Source of the DNA: Trichobilharzia regenti
Lineage: Eukaryota > Platyhelminthes > Trematoda > Strigeidida > Schistosomatidae
Direction of reading: 5' to 3'
DNA length: 64,000 nucleotides
NCBI GenBank assembly: GCA_944472135.2
Contig: OX235270.1
Coordinates: 78,253,168-78,317,167, forward strand
Shown piece by piece: positions 38,550 to 49,221 of the stretch. A program made the position numbers and the translations under genes. Below the pieces are notes generated by a model. It was not told where the DNA came from. It saw nothing but the letters and a program-made list of their open reading frames with translations, and ran no database searches. Every line of letters starts with the position of its first letter. The stretch's first letter is position 1.

Positions 38550-38610
38550 TTTCCGGACTACGAGTCTCAAACAGGACGCAATGCACGTCTTAACTCCAAC
38601 CACTAGCTGG
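38550..38610 (+). ncRNA. hammerhead-like relic
   Basis: TCCGGACTACGAGTCTCAAA followed by CAGGACGCAATGCACGTCTT aligns with the hammerhead at 28771-28711 (CCAGATGACGAGTCCCAAAC, AGGACGAAATGCGCATCC) and ends in CCACTAGCTGG, as other Smalpha-type ribozymes do. Both core segments are mutated (GAAA is GCAA). The tRNA-like head was not recognised. Confidence 0.45.
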
Positions 38611-39544
38611 AAACAACATAATAAAACGACTTCTAAAAATTAGTCGATTCAATGAAACCGTTTAAATGCATTTCATACTTATAAACAAATCCCATATAAA
38701 CACATTTTATTACTATTCGATAATGCAGATTACAAATAATACCGACTGTAGACACATTCCTTTACACAAATCAACAGTTTAGATGGCATTAGAGTTATAT
38801 ATAAAATATTTATCGATGGTTTTACCATCACTTAAATTCTAATACGAATAGAGTCAACAACACTCATATATGAAAACAAAATCTATCGCTTCATGTCTGT
38901 CAATTACGAGAATTCAAAATAGACTGATATGATAATTACAAAAATAATCCCAGCGATACCGTAATGTTGATTTCAGTCTGAACTATTACGTCAGTTGTCT
39001 TTAGTTATTAACGAAAGTATAGTGATTTGAACTGATGTATTCCTTTGAAAATTCCTACTATAATCTGTCGCAAATTTACTAACTTTATATGGGATGTCGA
39101 TTTTGAAAGTAGGATCTGAAGAACTCAATAAAAAGTGAAATGAAGTGAATAAGGCACAAGTGACACATACCAAGTGATTGACTGATGTGGAGCACGACAG
39201 TATCTGAACAAACAAAACATGATAAAGAATCATAACATTCCTCTGAGCCATGTAATCATTACTAGCTCAATGGTTAGTTTAATATTCTGTTTCGGTGTTG
39301 ACAATCTGTCATCAACCAGCTATAGTTCACTGTTGTTCAGCTTTAGATAGGCAGAGTGGTTACATATGTTAGGGTTTTAGAGGCTATTACTAAAGCTAAT
39401 TCCTCTGTGATTGCCTCAATGCCTTGTACATTTTGCAGTGTTACGTGTTTTTACCTCGAATACACGTTTGTAAAACCTAAAAAATTTATAAACCAATGTA
39501 CTAGAATGAAATGATTTATGGTTAATAACTTCTAGAATTCTTAC

Positions 39545-39743
39545 CAAAACGTTCTCTTGAATTAGCTTTTTATCTTTACAAATTGATTCAACGAATATGA
39601 CTTGAAGATTATGAGCTTTGCACCGTTCCATTATCCATAAACGACGCTGTCGTGTGGTGTTCGTTGCATCGAAAACAGCTATTTCACCGACTTCTGATGT
39701 TAGCCAAGATAACAGATCATCAAGAGCTTCTGATGCAATCTTT
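39545..39743 (-). CDS. PFKFB: PFKFB exon with the FDATNTT motif
   Basis: 199 bases encode ASEALDDLLSWL, then GEIAVFDATNTTRQRR and VIFVESICKD. VFDATNTTR is the second nucleotide-binding and catalytic block of the 2-kinase domain, and FVESIC is a conserved strand after it. The acceptor has a long pyrimidine run (TTTCCTTTTTTCATAG); the donor is TTTTG/GTAAGA. It begins with the last base of a codon and ends on a codon boundary, in phase with the exon at 37577. The preceding exon, expected to encode the FNVGEYRR to PDN stretch of the kinase, was not found between 39744 and 43118. Confidence 0.92.
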
Positions 39744-41319
39744 CTATGAAAAAAGGAAATTACAGCACAAATACCAAGATAGTAAAAATTGGATAGTGTT
39801 TGTAGGATGTGATTTCTCTATGAGACTTGTTCACCTGATATAAAAAAATAACAACAATGTTGGGTGGAAGACGGTAAACATTCAAATTACTTTCCATAAT
39901 CTCACAAAGCTAACAACACAATTTTGGACACCTACTTTTTCAAGTTTGGTTACTTTTCGGCCCCTGACTGCAATAGAATTTTTCCAAGCTCAAGTTCTTG
40001 AATTATTTGTTTTATGCTCTCAGGTTTGTTTAATGAATAACGACCTACTGATTAGTATTTTTTTCACTTAAATATATTTGCTTTAGTATTATATTTTTTA
40101 TCCAATCATGCAACTGGAAGTTAGTGTGCGTTCTTTCTTAAAATGTGGACAGAGGCATTTCCATACCTAGTTGTGTTTGCTTCTCAGCTGAAGTCTGAAC
40201 TGCAAAAAGTGAAACTTTCTTCTGTCCTTATTATTCCATCACTCTATAGTCTGATAGGAATTTGTTGACCTTGACCGACTAATTTAATCCTTATAGGTGC
40301 TCAAACAATTCATATCATGTTACTTGAAGACCAAGCAATGGTTTTGCAATTTGATCGATGGGGAACTCCAGTTCATAAATTCTAAACAATATGGATTTCT
40401 CTCGATCGAGTCTCATTCTATCATTGGTACCATGAACTATTTCTTAGGTAAACTGCGATTAGTTTTCGGATAAATATTATTTATTTCCTTATGAAGTCAA
40501 AAATAAATTGATCGAGGTACAATAGAATTTATTACCAACAAAAAAGACTTGAAATTGGATAAACAACTGAAAACCTTCGATCGGATATACATACTGAACA
40601 GCTCACGACTCTACTCATTAGCATTACTTTATAATACTGCTTCAAGAGTATTCTTCCTTAATCCTTTATGTAATTAATCATTCTGTGATGGTTCGCTAGT
40701 CTAAATCCGTGAGCTGACGTTTAAAACTAAGGGTTCTGGTTTCCGCCTTCTTTGAAAACGTCCTCACTGACAAGCGGAGACTATTCAGTTGACAATTACA
40801 GAAAAGGAAAAGAGGTGGAGCCCGAACTTCACTGATAGCTATGTGCCTAGCTATGAAAAAAATAGACCCACGTTTACTTTTACATACTAAGATGAATAAA
40901 ACACAAATAACAATTACACATCTAATACCGACAAGAATGTTACTATTCGACATAATCCAAACTTTGATCCTGTTGGTCTTCATAAGATTTTAACTAATAT
41001 TTTCTTTTTTGAAGCAATTAGTGGTCGGCTATACGATTATATAAATGTAATCATATAAATGCATCCAAATACATGTTCGGCCATGTGAACACTAAGTGAC
41101 TGAGATTAAATTGTATATACGAATGCTTATGACTTTATTATTTGATACCCTTATATATGTCTATATGTTAGTACGTATTCCTAACACCTAAATCCATTCG
41201 AATGCTTTTTTAAAAAGTTAAACATAATCCTCCAGTTCAATGAATACTGTTTACTCCGATTACTACTCGGCTTTTAAACATTTCATGATCAGTAAATTTA
41301 AGACTGATCTTCGGTCTCA
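39744..41319 (-). other. PFKFB intron sequence
   Basis: No gene or repeat was recognised. The kinase exon expected between the exons at 39743 and 43119 was not found here. Confidence 0.45.
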
Positions 41320-42560
41320 GCTCTTCAGCTGCCACCTTGACGTGGTAGTCATATCTCAAGGACTCAGGAAGCAACACTGGCTGGAACTAATGGTATCGCT
41401 AGTACTTCCAAGCCAAGAAAGTTTGTTAGGATAGCGATTAGACTAAAAGCAGTTACAGGCATAGTGTGAGATTTGCTTTACACTACGCATTTGGTCTGTG
41501 GGCACAGTCGTACTGCTTGGGAACAGGGATGTAACAGCAGTAAGGTGTTTCCCTTTAGATGACCAGCATGCCAGTCATACTATATTTCAACTCTGGATAG
41601 AGAGAGTTCGAAAACGTCGACCGCAAAAGTTGTACTTCTCGACTTACGTTACGTCGGTCCGTAGCCGGCGTGAACTTACTGGTACGGAACCAAACCAAAA
41701 ACCCAGTTTAGACAGACCCTGTGTGACCAGCTTCAATAAGTTGTACCCTGAACTCTGTGTTTACGCAACACTAACTTTTGTTCTGTTTCGGGTAACCCAA
41801 GAATCTACCAACTTCAATGGAGTGGGCAGCCGGGAATTAACAACCGCCCTCAAAGCCCTCCTGGTCATCAATCTCCTTTATCCACGTCGCTCCCATAACG
41901 TTGCTTCTCTACTAATGTCCTACTACTCTGCAAACTGGTCAGTCATCTGCATTTCACTGTGTCCATAAATAACCATGAGAACCAGAAAAACACTCAGATG
42001 ACCTTCAAAAGCCACGAGAACAAAACTGAACTGCAGAAATCAACATAGAGCGACACACAGAGATAAACCTGTGGTAGATATCGAATTCCCTCCAGACCAA
42101 CGAATAACAGTGATAAACTTCCACAGTTCCCTTCAGATAATCATCTATTCCTAGTCACTACCAACAACAACAGGCACAAGGAGAAATATCCACTAACCTC
42201 GCGACCTCCATCACCAAAATCAACGTCGGACTCAAATAGACCACATAGTGATAGACTGTCGTTGGTAAGGGTCAGTAGAAGACTGACGCTCATTCTAGAA
42301 TACGTGCGTGGACTCTGATCACTGCCTGGTTCGCCCATATTCACGCTTACGATTGAATGGACATAAGAAAATTTTGATAGCGAAGCAGCCACACCCTCAA
42401 CTAGATCAAAACACTGAGTCCCTATTTGACGAAGAAATAGCGAAACAATAATCTGAGGTCGACAGCAGTTCTTCTCCTGAGGAAGCCTGGCACAGCATAC
42501 AGTTAGCTGTAGACACAGTTGTGAAGGCTTTTAATAACCTGAAACTAAGTAAAGTAGAGC
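41320..42560 (+). mobile_element. RTE family A 5' part: leader and endonuclease region
   Basis: 41320-41970 matches, inverted, the region 2660-3320. One frame (41600-41960) reads RRPQKLYFSTYVTSVRSRRE, LTGTEPNQKPS, CVTSFNKLYPELCVYATLTF and RVTQESTNFNGVGSRELTTA. This is conserved between copies and may be the N-terminal part of the element's protein or an upstream ORF. 42080-42560 matches 20260-20740 (end of the endonuclease region to the start of RT) almost base for base. The RT itself is absent. Confidence 0.65.
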
Positions 42561-43389
<829 letters not shown>

Positions 43390-43529
43390 TCACAGCGCGG
43401 CTTAATACATACAGTCGCCAATCATCTTTCACCCACCAAGGTTTTTCCATTAAACAATACTGATGCAGTAAAACACACCTAAAACCTAAATAATTTAACA
43501 CTGTTTGAAATCAAACAACCTCGCCAGAT

Positions 43530-43933
43530 AGTAGCTTGCAAGGCTACTAGCTTACAAGTTTTCTCGCCGGTCCGAAGCCCGGGTAAAGAGGGACGGATGG
43601 GGCGTGGTGCTAGCAACTCCCCCCGGTAAAACAACCAAATCGCTACAGAAACTTCAACGAATAAATATATTCAAAATTCTAAAAACATAAGCAATAGCCT
43701 TACTTTTCGCTGGAATCGGGGAAGTGAAATGACGCAGGCTGGTGAAAGCCTTCGGGAAGCCAGTCAGCCGATGTGTCTTCTTTCGATGAAAGCAAAAGTA
43801 AGGATGGGTACCTGGAATGTTCGTACAATGTACGAAGCCAGCTGGGAAGGCTGCCCAGATAGCCACTGAAATGAGAAGGTACAGAATAGAAGTGTTAGGA
43901 ATCTGCGAAAGCAGATGGAACGGAACTGGAAGG
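43530..43933 (+). mobile_element. RTE family B 5' end with endonuclease start, cut by a Gypsy LTR
   Basis: After a GC-richer leader (43530-43790), 43795 on encodes KVRMGTWNVRTMYEAS, then after one frameshift KAAQIATEMRRYRIEVLGIC and ESRWNGTGR, ending at 43933 exactly where the Gypsy LTR starts. GTWNVRTM and the E-x-RW pair are the first catalytic blocks of the apurinic-type endonuclease of RTE elements. The rest of this element is not found on the far side of the Gypsy block. Confidence 0.8.
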
Positions 43934-44122
43934 TGATTGACAATCTCTATCTCTGTATTATTTAAATAATTACTGTTGATTGTTAATATGTTTCTTATAT
44001 GAATTGCATTAGAATTCCGCTAAATACAAATTCCTGAATTCCGCCCTCTCTCGGTTCTGGTTGGATTCTCGTAATTCGGTCATCTCGAAATACTAATACT
44101 ACGATTACAAATAATCACAACA
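43934..44122 (+). repeat. Gypsy LTR, copy 1
   Basis: About 189 bases, starting TGATTGACAATC and ending near AATCACAACA; near-identical at 47894-48082 and 51853-52041, inverted at 52666-52854. A probable primer-binding site follows (TTGGCGTCGTGATGG, 44125 on). The exact 3' base is inferred from TG...CA. Confidence 0.85.
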
Positions 44123-44135
44123 AATTGGCGTCGTG

Positions 44136-44906
44136 ATGGAACTAAATAACCTTGGAAAATTTCCTATAAATGGTTCTCCGCGGGAGATTGCTGATTACCT
44201 TGAATGCTTCGATGCGTCGTGGATTTCAAGGAACGTTCGGGATGACAAAATACCAGCACATTTCATCACTGCTATTGGGCTAGATGCATATAGCCTAGTG
44301 AAGAATCTGGCGTTTCCAGATAAACCTATTTCTCTGTCATATGTCAAGATTCGTGAACTTCTGATAAATCACTTTCATGTAACTACATTTGAGACGAGAG
44401 AGAGGGCTCAATTCCATAAACTGGTTCGTGCTCCCAAGCAGAGGATAAGAGACTTAATTCTTCAACTCCAAATACAAGCTTCAAAGTGTAACTTTGGAGA
44501 TCAGCTGCATACTCAACTACGTGATCGTCTAATTGCTGGAATCAATATTCCTAAGTTAGAGAAAGAGTTAATTCAGATTCCTTCTTGTACCTTTCAAACT
44601 GCTAAAGATTTATGTATTACATATGAAGATGTCAATAGTGAATACTCTGCTCCCACTACGTCAGTATCTGATGTCATGTTGTCCAAAGTCGAAAATACAA
44701 GTGTTCATGGAAAGCAATCCAAACTGCCGTCCACAGGTAATAGAATGCAGCGAGAGATCAAAAACATTAAACCGTGTTTATCCTGTGGAAAGTTACATCT
44801 ACGAAGCACTTGCCGTTTTCGGGGTGCTAAGTGTCACAAATGTGGTAAAGTTGGACACATCAAGACTTTGCAGAAGTTCGAATACTTATGTTACTCAGAA
44901 TCCTGA
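44136..44906 (+). CDS. Gypsy gag, copy 1
   Basis: ATG at 44136, 14 bases after the LTR end. The N-terminal part is a capsid-like helical region (NGSPREIADYLECFD, LAFPDKPISLSYVKIRELL, FHKLVRAPKQRIRDLILQLQ). Two zinc knuckles follow: CLSCGKLHLRSTC (C-x2-C-x3-H-x4-C) and CHKCGKVGHIKTL, whose last Cys appears only if the frame changes to that of pol. Without a shift the protein ends in a short foreign tail at 44906. The gag-pol change is thus inside the second knuckle, in both copies. Gag packages the RNA into particles. Confidence 0.85.
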   Translation: MELNNLGKFPINGSPREIADYLECFDASWISRNVRDDKIPAHFITAIGLDAYSLVKNLAFPDKPISLSYVKIRELLINHFHVTTFETRERAQFHKLVRAPKQRIRDLILQLQIQASKCNFGDQLHTQLRDRLIAGINIPKLEKELIQIPSCTFQTAKDLCITYEDVNSEYSAPTTSVSDVMLSKVENTSVHGKQSKLPSTGNRMQREIKNIKPCLSCGKLHLRSTCRFRGAKCHKCGKVGHIKTLQKFEYLCYSES

Positions 44907-46311
44907 TAATTCTTCCAATTTATCTGGTAAAATGCAGTCGATGTCTCTTTCAACTTTTCCCAATACTCAATCTCATCTAATGAGAACCTTCACTACAAGT
45001 TCAGGCAAGTCCCATTGTTTTATAATTGATACTGGGAGTACTGAATCTATAATTTCTAAGAAAGATTTACAATCGATTTGTAAGAATGTCCAGATAGATC
45101 CTACTACTAGTTCAATTACAGGCATAACTGGTCATAAATTACCTCTTATCGGGGCTACTAACATTTCTTTGAAATCAGACAGTGGTAATTTTGTAAATAT
45201 TCCCTTTCTTGTTAGTGAATATGGTCCATCTTTATTGGGATTAAAAGCCCTTAGATTGTTAAATGTCGAAATCTCACTTTGTACTGAGTTGTTTGATGAA
45301 TCTTTGTTCAGAGAATTACTTCTCCAATGTTCAAAGAGTGTAGGTGGTATGAAGATTCAGCCCATCCATCTTGAAATAGAGGGTGATCCTATCTTCCTGA
45401 AACGCCGATTAATTCCATATGGATTGCGAGATGCAGTTAAGAAAGAGTTAGACAAGTTGGTTGAGCAAGGCATACTTATGCCAGTTGAGTCTTCAAATTG
45501 GGCTACTCCTATTGTTACGCCACTAAAGGCTGATGGAAAAACACCTAGAATTTGTGGTGACTACCGCCTTACACTCAATAGTCGTCTACTACAGCAAAGT
45601 TGCACTACTCTAGAAACTGAAGACATTCTCTACAAGCTACATGGCTCAAGATACTTTTCCAAAATAGATCTAAAAGATGCCTATTTGCAAATTCCTCTTG
45701 ATGAGGCGTCTAGTGCATTAACAACCATTAATACTCCATTTGGATTGTTCAAGTATAAGTTCTTGCCTTTTGGTTTAAAGGTTTCACCCGCAATATTTCA
45801 AAATGTAATAAATCAGATGATAGATGGATTAGATGGTGTTGAGTCATACCAAGACGACATTATAGTTCATGGTCCTAATATCGAATTGCATAATGAACGT
45901 CTTTTAAAACTGTTCAGGCGTTTATGTGAGAATAATGTTCTTGTTAATCCATCTAAATGTCATTTCACTTTGTCGTCTGTATCATGCTTGGGATACACAG
46001 TAGACTCCGAAGGTTTCAGACCTGATGCTAGTCGTTTGGCACCTCTAATTCAAGCACCGTCACCTAATAATATGTCATCGTTGAGATCATGGATAGGTAC
46101 TCTTCAGTTTTACTCCAGATTCATTCCCAACTTCACTCAACGGTTATCTCCACTTTTTGAGATTGTCTCCAGTAAACAGTTTAAGTGGGAACAACAACAT
46201 GAGAATATCTTGCGAAAAACTTTGGAGTTTCTTAATAAACAAGCCTTCCTAAGACCTTTTTGTCGAAAGATAAGTCTGTTCTCACTACAGATGCTTCTCC
46301 TATGGGTATAG
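44860..46311 (+). CDS. Gypsy pol part 1, copy 1: protease and reverse transcriptase
   Basis: The frame is open from 44623, but pol-like sequence starts in the knuckle region near 44860. Protease: CFIIDTGSTESIISKKDL (about 45018). RT: AVKKELDKLVEQGILMPVES, WATPIVTPLKADGKTPRICG, YFSKIDLKDAYLQIPLDE, FLPFGLKVSPAIFQNV and the catalytic YQDDIIVHG (about 45847; most Gypsy elements have YVDD or YIDD), then LGYTVDSEGFRPD. The frame fails near 46260, where RPF is followed by an out-of-frame tail; RNase H continues in the frame below. Copy 2 has the same break. Confidence 0.88.
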   Translation, partial: SRLCRSSNTYVTQNPDNSSNLSGKMQSMSLSTFPNTQSHLMRTFTTSSGKSHCFIIDTGSTESIISKKDLQSICKNVQIDPTTSSITGITGHKLPLIGATNISLKSDSGNFVNIPFLVSEYGPSLLGLKALRLLNVEISLCTELFDESLFRELLLQCSKSVGGMKIQPIHLEIEGDPIFLKRRLIPYGLRDAVKKELDKLVEQGILMPVESSNWATPIVTPLKADGKTPRICGDYRLTLNSRLLQQSCTTLETEDILYKLHGSRYFSKIDLKDAYLQIPLDEASSALTTINTPFGLFKYKFLPFGLKVSPAIFQNVINQMIDGLDGVESYQDDIIVHGPNIELHNERLLKLFRRLCENNVLVNPSKCHFTLSSVSCLGYTVDSEGFRPDASRLAPLIQAPSPNNMSSLRSWIGTLQFYSRFIPNFTQRLSPLFEIVSSKQFKWEQQHENILRKTLEFLNKQAFLRPFCRKISLFSLQMLLLWV

Positions 46312-47852
46312 CTGCAGTACTTGAGCAAAATGGACAACCTGTTATTTGTATTTCAAGACGTCTAAGTAAGAGTGAACAAGGGTACTCACAAACCCAGAAA
46401 GAAGCTCTAGCAGTTGTATGGGCAATAAGACGCTTGCACAAGTATCTCTTTGGTACTAAGTTTCACATAGTTACTGATCATCAAGCTTTGAAATTCATTT
46501 ACAATCCAGAAAAATCTTTGAATAAATCATCTGCTGCTATGGTTCAAAGATGGAGTTTAGAACTAAGTGCATATGATTACACTATTGAACATAGATCGGC
46601 AAAGGATATACCTCATGCAGACTTCTTATCTCGTTATTCATTATTTGAAAATGCTGCTAATGATACTGATTGCTTATTAGTCCAGCCGTTACCGGTGGAT
46701 CGAGTTCGACTTATAAATGATACTCGGAAATATTACGGATGCGTTATAAATGCAACAAAAAGAGGTTGGAATGTTCAGTGTAAGCGAAGATTTCCAGACT
46801 TTTATAAGCGAAGAGATGAGATTTCAGTCCATCCTGAAGGATTTCTATGTCTGAATGACAGAATTATTATTCCTCCAACATTAAGATCTGCGATTTTGGA
46901 TGATCTACATTCTGCTCATCTAGGAGCTGATAAGATGAAATCATTAGCACGCCTAACATGCTGGTGGCCGGAAATTGATGCTGACATTAACAAAAGATCA
47001 AAGAGCTGTTCTAGCTGTTTACATAAAATGTCCTATGGGAAGTCATCGTGGACACCGTGGCCTGCATCTTGTGAGGTTTGGCAGCGTATTCATGCAGATT
47101 ACTGTGGTCCATTCTTAAATTCATATTATGCTTTAGTTATTGTGGATTCTTATTCTAGATGGCCAGAAGTCATCATTACAGATAGTCCTAATGCCAAATT
47201 CACTCACAGAGCGTTGAGAAAGATTTTTAGTCGAGAAGGAATTCCAGATGTCTTAGTTACTGACAATGGTACTCATTTTACGGAGAAGAACTTCAATGAT
47301 TGGCTCAAACATATAGGTTGTCGTCATTTGTACACAGCACCACGTCATCCTCAGTCAAACGGGTTGGCAGAAAATTTTGTACGAACATTAAAGAGTGCTA
47401 TAGCATCAATGAGTCCTCAAAATCTTGATGAGCTAGAGAGATATGTGGATAACTTCTTACTTCAATATCGCAATGCGGAGCACACAAGTACCCATGAAAG
47501 TCCTGCAAAACTATTCAAATCTCGAATTCTCAAAAAGCATCTGATGTCCACGACTTCTGATGTACATTATTACAGAGGGAATGATTATAGACCTTCTATT
47601 GGTATCATACTACAAAGAATGCGAAATCGAGTGGTGAAGATATTAGACATCGAAGATAATTCAGTTCATAACAGACAATTGGATCAAGTGAGAATAAATG
47701 AGGTAGGTCGTTCCAATTATTATTGTAATGACTCTGTTACTAATCCTGATTTTGTAGATAATTCAGAAGTAAGTCTAGATAATACTGATGGATATAATAT
47801 CACAGAATCAGATAGAAGATGGCAGAGACTGGCAAGCGAAGCGCGATATTAG
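46260..47852 (+). CDS. Gypsy pol part 2, copy 1: RNase H and integrase
   Basis: RNase H: VLTTDASPMGIAAVLEQ, SQTQKEALAVVWAIRRLHKY and FHIVTDHQALKFIY. Integrase: zinc-binding part with LHSAHLGADKMKSLARL and CSSCLHK, catalytic core with HADYCGPF (first Asp), VTDNGTHFTEKNF (second Asp) and HPQSNGLAENFVR (Glu). A C-terminal region after YRPSIGIILQRMRNRVVKIL ends at 47852, about 40 bases before the next LTR. All expected catalytic residues are present. The frame lies -1 relative to the RT frame. Confidence 0.9.
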   Translation: MSKDKSVLTTDASPMGIAAVLEQNGQPVICISRRLSKSEQGYSQTQKEALAVVWAIRRLHKYLFGTKFHIVTDHQALKFIYNPEKSLNKSSAAMVQRWSLELSAYDYTIEHRSAKDIPHADFLSRYSLFENAANDTDCLLVQPLPVDRVRLINDTRKYYGCVINATKRGWNVQCKRRFPDFYKRRDEISVHPEGFLCLNDRIIIPPTLRSAILDDLHSAHLGADKMKSLARLTCWWPEIDADINKRSKSCSSCLHKMSYGKSSWTPWPASCEVWQRIHADYCGPFLNSYYALVIVDSYSRWPEVIITDSPNAKFTHRALRKIFSREGIPDVLVTDNGTHFTEKNFNDWLKHIGCRHLYTAPRHPQSNGLAENFVRTLKSAIASMSPQNLDELERYVDNFLLQYRNAEHTSTHESPAKLFKSRILKKHLMSTTSDVHYYRGNDYRPSIGIILQRMRNRVVKILDIEDNSVHNRQLDQVRINEVGRSNYYCNDSVTNPDFVDNSEVSLDNTDGYNITESDRRWQRLASEARY

Positions 47853-47893
47853 TATAGATACGCAAGGAGATATTCGACGTGTGGCGGATGTGG

Positions 47894-48082
47894 TGATTGA
47901 CAATTTCTATCTCTGTATTGTTTAAATACTTACTGTTGATTGTTAATATGTTTCTTATATGAATTGCATTAGAATTCCGCTAAATACAAATTCCTGAATT
48001 CCGCCCTCTCTCGGTTTTGGTTGGATTCTCGTAATTCGGTCATCTCGAAATACTAATACTACGATTACAAATAATCACAACA
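47894..48082 (+). repeat. Gypsy LTR, copy 2 (shared between tandem bodies)
   Basis: Same as 43934-44122 with a few substitutions (for example ATTTCTATC for ATCTCTATC, TTTAAATAC for TTTAAATAA). It serves as 3' LTR of body 1 and 5' LTR of body 2. Confidence 0.9.
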
Positions 48083-48095
48083 AATTGGCGTCGTG

Positions 48096-48834
48096 ATGGA
48101 ACTAAATAACCTTGGAAAATTTCCTATAAATGGTTCTCCGCGGGAGATTGCTGATTACCTTGAATGCTTCGATGCGTCGTGGATTTCAAGGAACGTTCGG
48201 GATGACAAAGTACCAGCACATTTCATCACTGCTATTGGGCTAGATGCATATAGCCTAGTGAAGAATCTGGCGTTTCCAGATAAACCTATTTCTCTGTCAT
48301 ATGTCAAGATTCGTGAACTTCTGATAAATCACTTTCATGTTACTACATTTGAGACGAGAGAGAGGGCTCAATTCCATAAACTGGTTCGTGCTCCCAAGCA
48401 GAAGATAAGAGACTTAATTCTTCAACTCCAAATACAAGCTTCAAAGTGTAACTTTGGAGATCAGCTGCATACTCAACTACGTGATCGTCTAATTGCTGGA
48501 ATCAATATTCCTAAGTTAGAGAAAGAGTTAATTCAGATTCCTTCTTGTACCTTTCAAACTGCTAAAGATTTATGTATTACATATGAAGATGTCAATAGTG
48601 AATACTCTGCTCCCACTACGTCAGTATCTGATGTCATGTTGTCCAAAGTCGAAAATACAAGTGTTCATGGAAAGCAATCCAAACTGCCGTCTACAGGTAA
48701 TAGAATGCAGCGAGAGATCAAAAACATTAAACCGTGTTTATCCTGTGGAAAGTTACATCTACGAAGCACTTGCCGTTTTCGGGGTGCTAAGTGTCACAAA
48801 TGTGGTAAAGTTGGACACATCAAGACTTTGTAGA
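48096..48834 (+). CDS. Gypsy gag, copy 2
   Basis: Nearly identical to gag at 44136 (one K/V and one R/K change noticed). It differs at its end: CAG of copy 1 is TAG here (48832-48834), so gag stops right after GHIKTL of the second zinc knuckle. Confidence 0.85.
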
Positions 48835-49221
48835 AGTTCGAATACTTATGTTACTCAGAATCCTGATAATTCTTCCAATTTATCTGGTAAAATGCAGTCG
48901 ATGTCTCTTTCAACTTTTCCCAATACTCAATCTCATCTAATGAGAACCTTCACTACAAGTTCAGGCAAGTCTCATTGTTTTATAATTGATACTGGGAGTA
49001 CTGAATCTATAATTTCTAAGAAAGATTTACAATCGATTTGTAAGAATGTCCAGATAGATCCTACTACTAGTTCAATTACAGGCATAACTGGTCATAAATT
49101 ACCTCTTATCGGGGCTACTAACATTTCTTTGAAATCAGACAGTGGTAATTTTGTAAATATTCCCTTTCTTGTTAGTGAATATGGTCCATGTGTATTGGGA
49201 TTAAAGCCCTTAGATTGTTAA
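48820..49221 (+). pseudogene. Gypsy pol, copy 2: protease, frame broken
   Basis: Same protease as copy 1 (CFIIDTGSTESIISKKDL). At 49202-49206 one A of AAAAGCCC is lost, and there are nearby changes (TCTTTATT to TGTGTATT). The frame ends at 49221 and RT continues in another frame. Confidence 0.85.
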
